NCBI GenBank assembly: GCA_965153455.1 | Contig: OZ234493.1 | Location: 4,092,001-4,156,000 of the forward strand | From: Sphagnum compactum | Lineage: Eukaryota; Bryophyta; Sphagnopsida; Sphagnales | Length of the DNA stretch: 64,000 nucleotides | Reading direction: 5' to 3' | Part shown: positions 1 to 12,700 of the stretch, in pieces | Layout of the letters: each line of letters begins with the position of its first letter | Position numbering within the stretch: position 1 is the stretch's first letter | Position numbers and translations under genes: made by a program | Notes under the pieces: model-generated | Seen by the model: the letters and a program-made list of their open reading frames with translations, nothing else | The model's database searches: none | What the model was told of the DNA's origin: nothing

Positions 1-3000
1 GCCGCATTGTGAAATGTGCTGGGATGCAAATTGGTGCCCTCTATCTTTGTATGTGTGAATACATACCCTCTCAATGTCAAGGTCTCGTCTAACAATTTTA
101 CTTCTGCATTGTCTGTTTCCTTCACTATTTTAAGTAATCAACATCAGATTGGACTTAGCAGTGTGGGATGTATTCTATGTGCCATGGCCTGGAGGATCTT
201 TATTGCTTATAATTGCAGACTTACATTACACCTTTGGAGTCTGTCATCAATCTGAGCATCTTATGAACAGCACTACGTAGGAAGTGGGGATCTCACTTGG
301 TTTCTCATTGTCATTCTATATGCAACTTGTCTGCAATGTGTCCCAACAGGTCCATTTGATTTGAGCTGGCTGTTGATGCAAGTCTGTCAAGAAACTAGCA
401 AGCCTATTTTGAATGTTCAGAGTTTCTTTTGCTGTTGGCTGTTGCAGGAACTTTTCAGGCCTTCATAATGGTGGTTACAACCACAATGAAAATCTTTCTA
501 ACTGGTCACTCTCAGAAATATTTGAACCAAATCAGTACTCAAATGCACAGTGGTTGTCACAAAAGATGAACCTACTGTTCAGTAATGCCACTGTGCAGAA
601 GACTCTTCAGTATCTCATCCTTCCATTCAACAACATGACAGGCAACATCAGCACTCTGGAGGGCCTCCAGAGTCTACATACCCTGTAGGCTCTCATGTCC
701 ATGGCTACTTTCATTCTTTCTGCATTTATTGATTATTCTTTGCCCCTTGCGGTCCCCTTTGGTATTGGTCATCCCTGTGACAAAATCCATGGATTGCCTA
801 GAATGAGTGGCCAAAGCCTACTCTGCAGTGTGACAGTCTTGTGGTGGAAAGGCTAGGCACCTTGTGTTTGGGCTTTTGCATTGACATGCCAGGTATTTAT
901 TATGCACTAGTGCTTGTGAGTGAGGCTCTGCAGTTTTTTCTTGTGGGGAAACTGCATACAGTTTTCGTGTCTCTAATTTTGCTATTATAAACCTTTGTTT
1001 TCTGACTAACCTCTATTACACACACCATTATCCAGCATGGGTGCACATCTATTTTGATACCAGAGTTTTACTTCAAATGCAGAGACTTGAGGAACAACAA
1101 ACTCTTTGGAAACTTGGACTTCCTTTCAAGGATTCAGACTCTGAATTCCTTGTGAGATTACTTCCCAATTGTGTTTTGGAATTGTTGCACATTGAATTGG
1201 ATCTCTGATAATCTCAAGAGTCTCCTGTTGATTTGCTTATCTCTGCTAATTGCTGTTGCCAAATAATGGTGGTTGGAATAACTGGTTTGAATTCCAGCAC
1301 ACTAATGTGGGTTCTGTATGGGCACATGTCATTCAGGAATGTTTCCTACAACTCAAAACTCAGCATGACCCCATCTCTATTCTCAAAAAGGTTTGGCAGT
1401 TCCAGGTTAGTCTGAAATATTCCAGTTTGTTTGCCTGACATTTTCTTAACAAGACAAGCAAATCTTTGTTGAAGTGGCTGTTTTTCAAGGTTAAACTTTT
1501 GACAACCTTCCACTTGACCATGAGATCTCCTGTGTCTGAAACAGTTTCCTTGGGACAGAAGACATAAAAGATTGGCCAAAACCTGCTGGTTTACAGCTCC
1601 CTCCCTCCAAGGGTAACTCCTGGCCCTTCCTGGAAATGACAACACTTCGCCTCATTTTCATCTATCTATTGCCTTAGCTGGTTCTTTTGTAGCTGGAAAA
1701 AAAGCAAGGGAGGGTTTTTGCCATTGCTGTCTCTCTTTTGCCAACTGGGGTGATATTAGTTCTAAAGAGATTTTGAAGGATGGAGGCCGTTTGGTGATCC
1801 ATGCAGGCTCAGTCTCATCAGGGCATTCAAGACGCATGGGAGAATTCATTGGGCTGACATTTGGGGTTGTTGCCATTGCTGTACTAATTGTCACTGCTCT
1901 CTTGTACTTTCTGAGAGAGGGAGATGATAGCAAAGTGCTCTCCAAAAGTCCTTCACTTGGAGGTGAGATCAGATTTTCTGATCCTATGATTTCTTTTGGA
2001 ATTTTTTGTTGCTCCTCTCTGGCTGTTATGATATGCAGCCTTCTGTTCATGAGACTTGCAACATTCACTGATTGTGGGCCAGGAAATGTAGGGGTAATCT
2101 GCACATGGGGTGGAGATGTCAACTTCTGTCTGCAATCTTATAGATATGTGCAGTGCACATGCATCTTCCTTTCTTCTGCTTATTGTGTGGTGGAGTTCTG
2201 CTTGGATTGTAACTGGGATGGACATGTAAGCAAGGTGATGCAGATAACCAGGGTCAGACTAAGTCCTGCTGCTGTACAGGATCAATATCTGAATCAATAA
2301 GGGCAACAATGTGTAACATAACTAGTTCTGTCCTTAAACAGCATGACTGAGTCTTCCAGTTGCTTCCAGAAATGCAACAGAAACTCAGGACACAAGATTC
2401 TGTCAAATGGTGTGCCTGAAATTTGGGTGGATTATTATCTACTTATCTACACCCACTGTCTAGAGCTGATGGAGTCAGTGGGTGGTCATGGCAGCTCATC
2501 ACTGCTATTTTTGATGATGGTGATGGTTTTGACACTTCATGAGTGGCCCTCATAAGGTTACAACACCACTCATTGTCATGTTACGTTCAAAGTGTTGTTG
2601 TGGAGAGTTCCCTGCAATCTCATGGATACAACTTTGAAGGTCAAAGGTCTCTGAACATGTGTGTGAACTTTTGCTGTTGATCTGCTTGGTTCTTCTTCTG
2701 TTTTTGTTTTATCTGGTCTTGTAGGGTCGGGTTTTGTCTTTTTCCTGTTTGCTGATTTATTGGATCTGAAATCTTTATACCCCATGTTTTGTTCAACACA
2801 TGCATTGAAATTTTGGTTATAATGCGGGTATCCGTCTTGTGACATATGCAGCCAAGGCTCTGGGGTCTATGAGAAGCCTTACCCTTACCTATGAAGATTT
2901 ATCTCAGGCCACTCTCAGCTTTGATGAAGGTCATCTTCTTGGCAATGGGATACTGGGCGAACTATACAAGGGTTCTCTTTATGATGGAACAGCAATTGTA

Positions 3001-4105
3001 GTTCGCAGGTTGCAGAGGGGAAATTTGAGTAAGAGCTGTGGAGGACAGCTGCAAGCACTGTATAGGACCCTTCATCCTAACTGTTTGGCACTAAGGACTG
3101 ATGTGAAGTACAAGAAGTCTACTTTTCTTGTGTATGACTATGTGCCAAATGGCTCCCTTGAGGTTGCACTGCATGGTCAGTCCTTCTTTTCAGGATATAT
3201 TCTGGCTTTTTAATGTCTGGAAATTTGCAAACACAGATTCATAATTGGATCATCTGTAGCAACAGCTTCTGGCTTAATCTTTCACTTGTGTTGTATTTTG
3301 AATGTGCACCAGTGAGGAAGCCAGACGAGGCACCCTTACCATGGTCAACTCGATTATGTATTGCGTCCGGGGTAGCTCAAGCACTGGCTTACCTGCACCA
3401 TGATTGCACTCCTCCCATTTTCCACTACAATCTTTCAGCCAGGAATGTCTTAATTGATGTTGACTTGGAAGCCAAACTATCTGACATTGGCCTATTCCAG
3501 TTTGCTCCAGCATCCAGGGCAAAGGCTTTGGCAGCAGTGGCAAAAAGTGGATATGCAGCACCTGAGTATTTAGACATTTGGGGCATGCCTGAGAAGGTTG
3601 ATGTTTACAGTTTTGGGATCCTGCTTTTGGAGCTTTTGACTGGAAAGAAGCCCCGGGATTTTGTGCAATTGTCAGAACAAAGTGACCTGGCTACATGGGT
3701 ATGTGTTGGCTACCTTGCTCTTATCTGCCAGTCAATTGTTTGTACCTATGCAAGTGGTGGCAGAGTTGGGGACTATCAGCTACTATCTTTTGATTCTATG
3801 GTTCTGTCAGTCCAAAGTTTGAACCCTAAACCCTAAACCTGTACTAGGAACTTCTTGAAGGGTATGCCTCTGTGTCCTAAGCAATCTGTTCATCTTCAAA
3901 TTCTGGATGGGTGCAGGTCAGGGGAGAGATTGATAGCAGCCAGGCCTGCACACTGATCGATCCACAGGTGAAGTCCTCCACTTCATGCTCAGATCGGCTC
4001 CATCAGGTGCTACGCACAGCATTGCAATGTACTGTGGCTGTACCTCTGCATAGGCCTACCATGAAGGAGGTTGTAAAGGTTCTTCAAGCTTTCATTCCTT
4101 CATAA
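1..4105 (+). CDS. LRR receptor-like pseudokinase, 5' end outside the window
   Basis: A membrane receptor-like kinase of the LRR class, closest in my judgement to Arabidopsis At2g16250. LRR exons fit at 448-684, 1083-1151 (LDLRNNKLFGNLD) and 1337-1405 (LNVSYNSKLSMTPS); all three begin with one base that completes a codon and end in phase 2. A further LRR-like stretch lies near 75-140, so the gene probably starts left of the window. A hydrophobic transmembrane segment lies at about 1848-1908, in an exon ending at 1962. Kinase exons are 2852-3175, 3313-3698 and 3917-4105, and all phases from the transmembrane exon to the stop agree. The glycine loop (GNGILGELYKG) is kept. The VAVK lysine is Arg, the helix-C Glu appears to be Gln, HRD reads HYN and DFG reads DIG, so catalysis is unlikely. 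The join between 1405 and the transmembrane exon is unresolved. The kinase part is firm; the ectodomain model is tentative. Confidence 0.75.
3824..3837 (-). repeat. Two plant telomeric repeats inside an intron
   Basis: CCCTAAACCCTAAA, two perfect copies of the plant telomere heptamer, lies in the last intron of the receptor pseudokinase gene. It is too short to be more than an interstitial telomeric motif. Confidence 0.8.
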
Positions 4106-6409
4106 ATCCTGGATTTGCTTCCCGACCTTCTCTTGTCAAAGCAGTGCAAATTTAGTGCAGGAAGATGGAGAGTTTGACAACAATTCCTAGCCCTTTACAG
4201 CTTCAAGCTTTAGGCCACTATTGATGAAAGGACTGATCATGGTCCCACTAACCCCATACAGCTTGAGAAGGTAGGGCACTCCAGCTTTGGCAAGATGGAT
4301 TCTACTTCCCACACAATTGACCAGTATGATTTGTAAGTTGCGTACTTTTCACACTTCTGTGCCAGAATATGCAGGCATTGTATGATTCATTTGTATGGCT
4401 TCATGTGGGTTCCAATATCTGCCAAATCTTAAATGGGTATAATCAGTTTCATAGGTTCTTAAGCTCAAAAGAGTCATGCATAGCTGAATGGTTAGATGAA
4501 TTAGTCTTCTGAAGAAAAAAAGGTTACACTTCGAAGTTTCTACTAAAACAAGCCAAAGTATTGCCTGAGAAGACACATGTTTGGTGTTTCTCTGCCTTTG
4601 AAACTTTGAAAAGATGATCTCGGGGGCTTCTTAACCTGAGTGGGATGTGTTTCAAAGTGCACACCTTGTCCTCAAATCATGGCCTTAGAGTTAGTTCTCT
4701 CTGTTGGTTTTCTCTTTTTCTCTTGTTCCTTGTTCCTCTTGGTTTCCTGAGTCTTCTCCTCTTTTAGGTTTTGTTGAGCGAGCCACATCATGGCCGAGAG
4801 TATTCACATTACTTGCGATCTTTTGAAAACAGGCAGAAATAACCCCAGGAGAACATGCCTTGCAAGAATGCAAGGGTAGAAGAAATCACAGAAACTGTTG
4901 GGAGCTAATGAAGTTAGTGGGATGAGGGGATGCCATGGTAGATAGTATAACATCTTATTTTATCTCTCTTGCTGTTTAAGGTCTCTGAACATGCATGTGA
5001 TCGTGTTGGTGTGGTCCAAAGTGCTCCTTGGTTGATTTTTGATCCTTTCAGATGTTCTCTAGGGTTTTGTGTCATCTGCTGGGCACTGATTTTTGTGTAC
5101 AACTGTGAAATTGCTATATAACCTTACATTGGGTCATCTCTGAGTTCTATCAACTCGACTTAAATCAGAAGGAAGGAGAAGTTCTCCAGAAACACTATTT
5201 GGAAATTCAATCTTACTTCTCTGTACCATGTTATTGACTTGACCTACAGTGGTGCATCCTGTGTTTGGAGGGGATGTGATAAAACTCCTTAATCTTTCAA
5301 GATCAAAAGTTGATAAAGCTTCTCCACATTTGCTGCTGTCATTTGATTTTTCAACTCTATGCACTAACATAAACCTGATGGATCTAAGAGCTTGTATGAA
5401 AGTTCTGATTAAGTAAGTGTTGAGGTGGATGTTTAAACTTTATTGTTTGAAGTTTTTGTTGGTTCAAAGAACAGCTTTGAACTTAAGGTGTCTGTGGCTT
5501 AAGAATGAACAAGAGATAAGTCCATTTGAAACTCTACATGGCTTTAAAATTGTGGAGGGTTCAAACTTAATCTCTTCATTGGATTTCTTGTTAGATAGTT
5601 TGTTTCTTTGTTTTGGTCACTGTGCTTATAGACAATGATATCCCCATGGGTACCAGTTGTGTTGTCTATATAGCTAATTTCTATCGTCTTCCTTAAGAGT
5701 TCGATTTTCTCAATCATCTCTTGAAGAACAAGACCTGTCATGTTTGTGCTTCATAGATTGTCCATTGTTTGTTAGGTTTGTTGAAGAATAAAGGCTCTGT
5801 TAAAGAGGATGAGAGGGTTGCTCAAGAAAGAAATTTTCATTTTGGGAATTTCAGCATTCAGAAAATTTCAAATGATTTTGTATAGTGTCTCATAAGTGGG
5901 GAGCTTATTGTAAGCCCATTTGGTCTAGTTTTTCTCTGCAGTCAATTTCTCTATGTTTTGTCTTCCTCTGCATGTTTGTTTTGCTTTTTCTCTCAAATCT
6001 TTTTCTTTTTGTGTTTCTCCTTGTGTTGTTGTTTGTTGCTAGCCAGTATAATGGCCAAGTCTTCCTGTTGCTTCTGGACTTGTAACAAAAACTCAGTGTG
6101 CAGGCTAGTGTCATATGGATTATGCTAGTTTTCAAGTTTTGGGTGCCCCCATTGGCCTTGGGTGAATCAGCACATACAATGAAACCATGGTAAAAACCTC
6201 ACAAAATTTCTTTTGTTTCTAAGAGCTTCCTCAACTGTGCACCTGAACATTGGCACCATAGAATCATGATCATGGGCAATGTGGTAGCCCTGAACAATTG
6301 AGGGAGAATGTTAGAGCAGTTCAATCCCACCTTTCGCTGGAATTTGAAGACTGGGGTGGTAAGGGGTTGGAGATTCATGCAACAGCTGGGTATATCACTA
6401 AGACATTTC
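4106..6409. other. Intergenic, no gene recognised
   Basis: This holds the 3' flank of the receptor gene and T-rich DNA. Only short open frames without recognisable similarity are present. A short match to an intron of the receptor gene (AAGGTCTCTGAACATG, near 2638 and 4979) suggests a small dispersed repeat. Confidence 0.5.
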
Positions 6410-6660
6410 TGCTTGATTCTGAGAACACTGGGACTTTTCTTGAGAGTTAGGACATGAGACAAAATCAAAGTTGAGGAAATGAGACACAATGAAAAGAGGA
6501 AGAAGAAGAAACTCCGTTTGGCCTCCAATCTGTTCCTGATTCCAAGAACATTGGGACCTTTCTTCGAGAGTTGAGGACATGAGACAAAATCAAAGTCAAG
6601 GAAACGAAACAGAATCAGAAGAGGAAGAAGAAGAATAAAAAACCCTACTGGCCTCCAGTC
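6410..6660. repeat. Direct tandem duplication, about 121-bp unit
   Basis: Two diverged copies start near 6410 and 6530. Both contain the GAGACAAAATCAAAG block, an AAGAGGAAGAAGAAGAA purine run and a GGCCTCCA tail. There is no coding potential in common with a known family. Confidence 0.75.
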
Positions 6661-7083
6661 TGAGCTGCTGAGAAAACAAAAGTTTCAAGGGCAATTGCAA
6701 GGGTGAGAATTGAGAACAACACCGAAACAACAATTGGAAGAAAATGTGGAAGAGAACATGCGTCCAGAGAGACTCTCTGTAGAGTTTGGGGTGCAAAGAA
6801 CATTTTTTCCTTCTTCCGCAAGAGCTGAATTCTACCATGATCAGGAGGGAAGCATGTTCTGCAATTCTGTTGTAACAGGTGTTGTAATGCTCATGTATTC
6901 ATTCCAGTGCCTGCTGCTAGTGAGTTTTCAGAAGACAGTGCAAAAGGTGGGAAGATTCACCAAAACTCACTTCAGCCACAAGAACTATATGACTTGATCT
7001 TTGTACAACTTCAACTTCAAGTTGGAGTCCCAAATGTTGTCCCAATGAATGGCAACTTGGAACTCCCTCCCAGTGCCAAAGCA
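6661..7083. other. Intergenic, no gene recognised
   Basis: Several overlapping short frames are open here on both strands. None resembles a known protein and no convincing splice signals connect them. Confidence 0.4.
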
Positions 7084-7179
7084 CTCCATTTTTGCCACTC
7101 CATTTGTATTTACACTGGTGTTGGGTAGAAGCTCCATTTTTGGTGCTCCATTTGTATTTACACTGGTGTTGGGTAGAAG
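7084..7179. repeat. Tandem 48-bp repeat, two copies
   Basis: Two adjacent 48-bp copies (7084-7131 and 7132-7179) differ at only a few positions in the first half. The second half, from TCCATTTGTATTTACACTGG onward, is identical, so the duplication is recent. Confidence 0.9.
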
Positions 7180-7596
7180 ACATTGGTAGCTACCCAAGTC
7201 AAGTTGGAGCACTCAAATCATAACTTCAAACTGGAGAGGCATGAAAGCTTAGATCAACACCAAATTTGAACTTTCAAAAATGTGCACGCACCAAAAGAGA
7301 AAGAACCATGAACCATGCATCTTTTACGTGCCGCCTAATCCTTTTGGGGAAGGCAACATCCCCAAGTGTAGAAGTATTCGGCCACAAGTGAACCAGCACC
7401 CACCAGCGCACCATCCACTGGATGGATGCCTGTTATTACTCCGTTGTGGATGAACCTCGTCTGAGTTAGTATACGGTTTCACCTTGGTAACCAATTCTGT
7501 AAGAAAATAATAGGTCTCAAAAATAGGTAGATAGGTTAGGAAAATAGATAATTACTAGTTAAGTAGATGGTTTATGCATAGCTAAGGGTGGTTTTT
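7180..7596. other. Intergenic, no gene recognised
   Basis: I see no gene. Near 7520-7590 the bases are rich in TAGGTAG-like motifs related to the arms of the neighbouring hairpin. Confidence 0.4.
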
Positions 7597-7647
7597 ACTA
7601 CCTACCTACTAACAACCCTGCTTGTGGGTTGTTAGTAGGTAGGTAGT
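7597..7647. repeat. Perfect 22-bp inverted repeat with 7-base loop
   Basis: The left arm 7597-7618 and the right arm 7626-7647 are exact reverse complements, separated by TGCTTGT. The arms are built on ACTACCTACCTACTAAC. It could be the remnant of a miniature inverted-repeat element or simply a stable hairpin. No open reading frame is attached. Confidence 0.9.
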
Positions 7648-8088
7648 TAAAATAAAAAGCAACACAGCTAACCACCATGGTTGGCTCATGAACTGGAATC
7701 CAACAGAAAACTGTTTCCTGACCACTTTTCATTCATCCTTCATGGTGTGCTGGTGGGTGCTGGGTTCATTGTGGCATACTTCCATACCTTTTTTCTTTTC
7801 TTGGGCTGTTTCTTTTCTTTTTTTTTCCTTTTTGCACTTTCTCTTTACATTGCATTTCTTTTCACATGCAAAAAAAATTTCCCCTTTTTATTTTAATTGC
7901 CTTCTTTTTTCAATTCAAATTTTCCTTGTGATAGACACCCCCAAAAAAAAGTATGTTGCATTTTGTTTGATATGTGAATTATTTTTCTTCTTTATTGGCT
8001 TTTTTTTTTTCTTTTCCTTTTTTCGGTGCCTTTCAAAATTTCTTGTGATGTGATCCAACATTTCTCGATTTTTCTCGTTTCTTGTCTG
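7648..8088. other. T-rich intergenic DNA
   Basis: Dominated by long T runs with scattered C and G (for example around 7790-7860 and 7985-8020). The open frames here are an effect of composition and were not taken as genes. Confidence 0.5.
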
Positions 8089-8460
8089 TTTTGAGTGACC
8101 ATGTAAAGAGTTAGGGGAGTGCCAAGCTAAGCTTTACATTATCTTTTCTGCTCCCAATGCAAAGGAGTAACATAGAAAAAGCATAAAGCTTGTGGAAATT
8201 ATATAATGTGTTTTTTTAAAGAAAAATGATAATTTTTATTTTTTAACTTCATATTTTCCTCATTTTTTTGTCCATTTTGAGTGACCTCAAGAGTTAGGGG
8301 TGCACCAAACTAGGCTTTATATTATTTCTTGGAGCTCTAGAAGTAAAAGAAACAACACGAAAGAGTTGCTAAGGAAACCAATGTGATGAAATTTTAAAGC
8401 GTCTTTTATGCCAATGATCAAACATTGACTTGATTTACTTTTGATAATCAGAATTTTTTC
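8089..8460. repeat. Diverged direct duplication, about 186-bp period
   Basis: TTTTGAGTGACC followed by AAGAGTTAGGGG and a CTTTA(C/T)ATTAT block occurs at 8089 and again at 8275. A more eroded third copy may begin near 8465. Confidence 0.6.
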
Positions 8461-9779
8461 ATTTTTATTCATTTGAACGATCGAGATGATTATGGGCATG
8501 TCAAGTCAAATTTCTAAAAAACCTTTGGAAGATGAGAGGCAAAGGAGTATTGTTTTAGGATTCAAAGTTCTCAAATATGATTCTTTATGTTATATATATA
8601 GTTCTTGAATTTTCTTGAAAAGCACAATTATGAATCCTAAAAACCACTTGATAATTATTGAGGTATGTTCCCAACATTGGTTCTATTGAGGTGTCTTTCA
8701 TAACATAACCAATGTTCCCCATTGTTGATTCAGATCACAAAATAGAACTCACAAAACCAAAAGTGAAACAACTTCCATTTGTTCCACCCAAGAGAAGTCA
8801 TAAAAATTTACCTACATATGTTATTTTTGTATTATGGAATGTGCTAGGTACAAGCTGTTGTGTCTTGTAAGGTGCTTTTGAAAATTTGGGTGGGTTTTCT
8901 CATTTGCAAGCTCTTGTTTTCATCCACTTTTGAAGGCTATGAAATAATAACATCAAATCTTGTTTTTTGGTGTTTTTTTTGTGTCAATTCTTGTGTGTTA
9001 GACCACGATAGGTTTGAATCCATTATCACTTTTTAATTCTATGCAACATGTTTGAACTTGATTTTTTTTGTTTGTGGATAGGGCACAAAACATTGCTAAC
9101 ATGAGATTATTGTCACTAAAACCCTCAAGTGCAATAAACTTGGGGCTTAACAACAATGGAAGATCAAAAGATTGCTTCTTGAAGTGTTTTCTTAGAATTT
9201 GTTGATTTTGCAAAGTTTGAAAGGCTAGGGTGTGTAAGGTTTGGCGAAGTTTGGAAAAGGTGATTGTGCTTCTAAACCCTTATAGTTTTCACGGTTCAAC
9301 TTTACATTTGTGAACCAACACAACAAGGAAAACTTTGGATTAGTTGTTAGGACCACCCAATTCAAAATTACTAAATGAACAAGGGGCTAAAGTTCCTATC
9401 GTCCAAGGTTTTGCGTTTCAAGGGATCTTGTTAGCAATAGTTGATTTGGAAGGTTTGTGATATGATGGTTTGAATCAATCAAGCCTTTTGGAAAATGCAC
9501 CTTATGAGGATATCAAAGCAACAACAATGTCACCATGTACATTTCCACCTCTCCTTCATTACTCCAAATTTTGATTTGGTCATAACTATAATGAAACAAC
9601 CTTCATTAAATTGGTTTCTTGATCAAAATTTGTATGTGCCTTGTGTCACATTGGATGAACAAGGGTTTTAGCCCTTCCTAATTTGATGTAGTTTTGAAAA
9701 GTGATTAGGATCGACATTTGTGCGTCTATTGCACACACAAATTTTGTTCGCAAGATCTAAGTAATGAATCAACTAGGGT
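8461..9779. other. AT-rich intergenic DNA, possibly eroded transposon 5' part
   Basis: No gene is visible. Because a decayed + strand LINE follows, some of this may be its 5' region, but I find no motif that proves it. Confidence 0.35.
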
Positions 9780-12700
9780 TCCTTCCATTATGGAAAACCT
9801 TAGAGGATCATTGTCAATTGACCGTGCATGGGAGGTTATTCATGATTTCTTGCAAGTGTATGTTTAGGTTAACTAGGAAACAAAAGAAAAATGCAATTTA
9901 TTATTAGTCATCATTAAATTATGCATTGGTTGCGATTTGTCACACAAGGAAATCAAAGATTGTCTACAGTTACATCTTCATGAATCATTCAAGTTTATGA
10001 TTCTTTTGACTTGGGGACTTTTTGAAGTTTCTTTTTGAAACAAAACCAAGGTTATTACTACACAAAAATTAGCCATGGTCAATTTGAATGAGTTCATGTT
10101 TTGTTTTTCCAAGTGGCAAACTCATTTTAATTCAAGCATTCAAGGTGTGGAATGAACGTTAATGCATTCCATCAAAATCTACTTTCCTAACATTAACAAT
10201 AGTTTCATAATGCATTCAATCTTATTAAGCTTGCTTCCAAGATCAACGAGGTCCTAGAGGTCAAGAGATTTGATTTTTATACATGAAATGGCCAGTGGGG
10301 CAATGATTATTGTGGAGGTTGTAGAGATTATAAGGTTATTTGAAAACATTTGGCTACATTTTTTGGACTTATACGATTCAATTGATGTGACAATCTTTTA
10401 GTGGATCTTGTATAATTTTGGGTTGTCAAACTTGTGCTAGATACAACATAAGTTTTGTCACTTTGCAAAGAATTGCCCCACATTACAATCCTTAAGGAAG
10501 GATAACAGACATCTTGAAAATGTTTTGTTGCAATCTTGGAACAAGAAAGTTGTGAATTCAAATTTGAAGGCACGATTCAAGGACATGGGTGGAGAGAGCT
10601 TGCAAGCAAATCACATTGCATCAAAGGCAATTGTGATCCAATTGAAGGTTAAGTAGGCGAATGTGATCATGGTCCCTCAAGTCAAAACAAGTGGCAAATG
10701 ATGTGGATATTCTTGTTCATGATGTTTTGTTGTAATTTCTTGGCAAAGCCATGGAAAATTAGACTCCTATAATCCTAGTGATGTTTGAGTTAATTTAGAA
10801 AAATGGAAATTTTCAAAGAATAAATGCAAAGGAAAAAGTAAAAATCAATTACTTAAGAATCCATTTTATTTGAAACCATTGAATTGAAAAAAATTTCAAT
10901 CATGATCATGGATTTAGTTTGTGCATCAAATTTTAAATCTAAAACGACAACCATCAATCAAATTTTGTATTATGGGTGAGACAAAAAACCACTAGAATTA
11001 TCTATCTTACCTTGTTCCAACTTTTAGATGGTAGACCTAGATCCAATCCTTAAGTTTGAAAACTTGTGTATACATTCGGTCAATTATTTATAATCAATTT
11101 AAGCTATGTATTCCATTTTGTTGGATTTCATATTCTAAAATCTTTTTCACATTTTGATTGACATTAAAATTCCAAGACAACTAGATGAGGTGTTGACACT
11201 TGAATGTACCTGGGGGAAGTTTTGAACATGGTGACTATGGGTCTTTGGCAAATAACTATTTTGTTTGTGCCATTTTTCTTTTCATTTGCATGAATGGATT
11301 GCAAATGCCTTGGTGGAAAAAATCCAAGTTGTGGTGGTTCCAACTTGATAAACTTCTAGTTTTAGATAGCTCATTATCTCACATCACATTACCTTCAAAA
11401 TGTTCATTGAGTATTTAAGGAAATATGAGATTGCTCTTGGTCTTATTATCAATCATTAAGGCTTCTCATCGATCAAACCCTTAGTAGGAAATAGTTCACC
11501 TTAGGCCATGCAAAAATGCAAATATATTATTTCACCAAATACTTCAATAGATTAGGAAGATGCATTCAACATTGAGAGGGGATCATTTGATAAGAAAGGC
11601 ACCTTGGGTTCAAGTCACTCAAGATTTCCAAACCAATTTCAATTGTCACTTTTAATGTGAGAAGACTCAAGAAGGGGTGGGGAATGTGAAAGCAAAGGGC
11701 CATCAAAGCATGCATAAAAGCCTCTTCCTCAATTGGTGTTTTTTGTAAAAATATCATTTGAATAGTGAAATTTGGCAAGACGTTGAAACTAAGAAATAAT
11801 GTAACTATATGGAATTCAACACTGCAACTAAAATGGTTTTGATTTGGGTGAATGATGTCTAGGAGGTGAGTTTGCAATTGGTTCAAAAAAAAATTGGCAA
11901 ATATTTTGAAAATACTTCCAAATAAAATAATGGGTTGTTAGTTCCCCATTAGGGAATGCTCACCCAATTTAAGAATAAGTACGATCAATTCATGGTTGAA
12001 GAATTCTGAAAGTTGACCCAAACCCATCATAGCTTGAAACATTTTAAGAATTCATGGTCTGATTTTGTTAAAGTCTTGTGAAAGTTCATGTCTAATAGCC
12101 AAACATCTTGCAAGCTTCAACTTAACATGAGTTAATGCTAGACCATAGCCTCACATCATTTCATGAATCAATGTCCAATAAAATTCATGGAATGAACATC
12201 ATCATCCATATTGAAATCACCTACAATCATGCAATGGGATGCATTCGAATTAAGGTTAGAAATTAGCTACCACATGCTAGCCCAATCATTATAAGACTAT
12301 GTTGCATATGTGTTCACAATGTTGATTGTGTCAACATTTAACATCTTGAGTGAAATGAACTAAACTTGCCCCTCAAATCTAATATCATGATCCAAAATTG
12401 ATAGTGTTAGTTTAGGTGCAATAAGAATTACAATGCCCAAGTTCTAGGTTTGCGATGGGCAATAATATTTTGGACAATGTTTTTTATGTGCAAGTAGCCA
12501 TGGAATGGGCAATTAAAAGTGAAGAATGATTAATGCTCTTTTTGTTTGATTTTGAGAAATCTTTTGACCACATCAATTAATAAATTTTGTTTGTAGCCTT
12601 CCAAACATTGGGTTTTTAGTGAAAATTGAATATTTTGGGTATGTTTTACAAGTTTGTACCTTCTTGGATTAAAATCAATGCTAAAAGTGGGGACCCTTTC

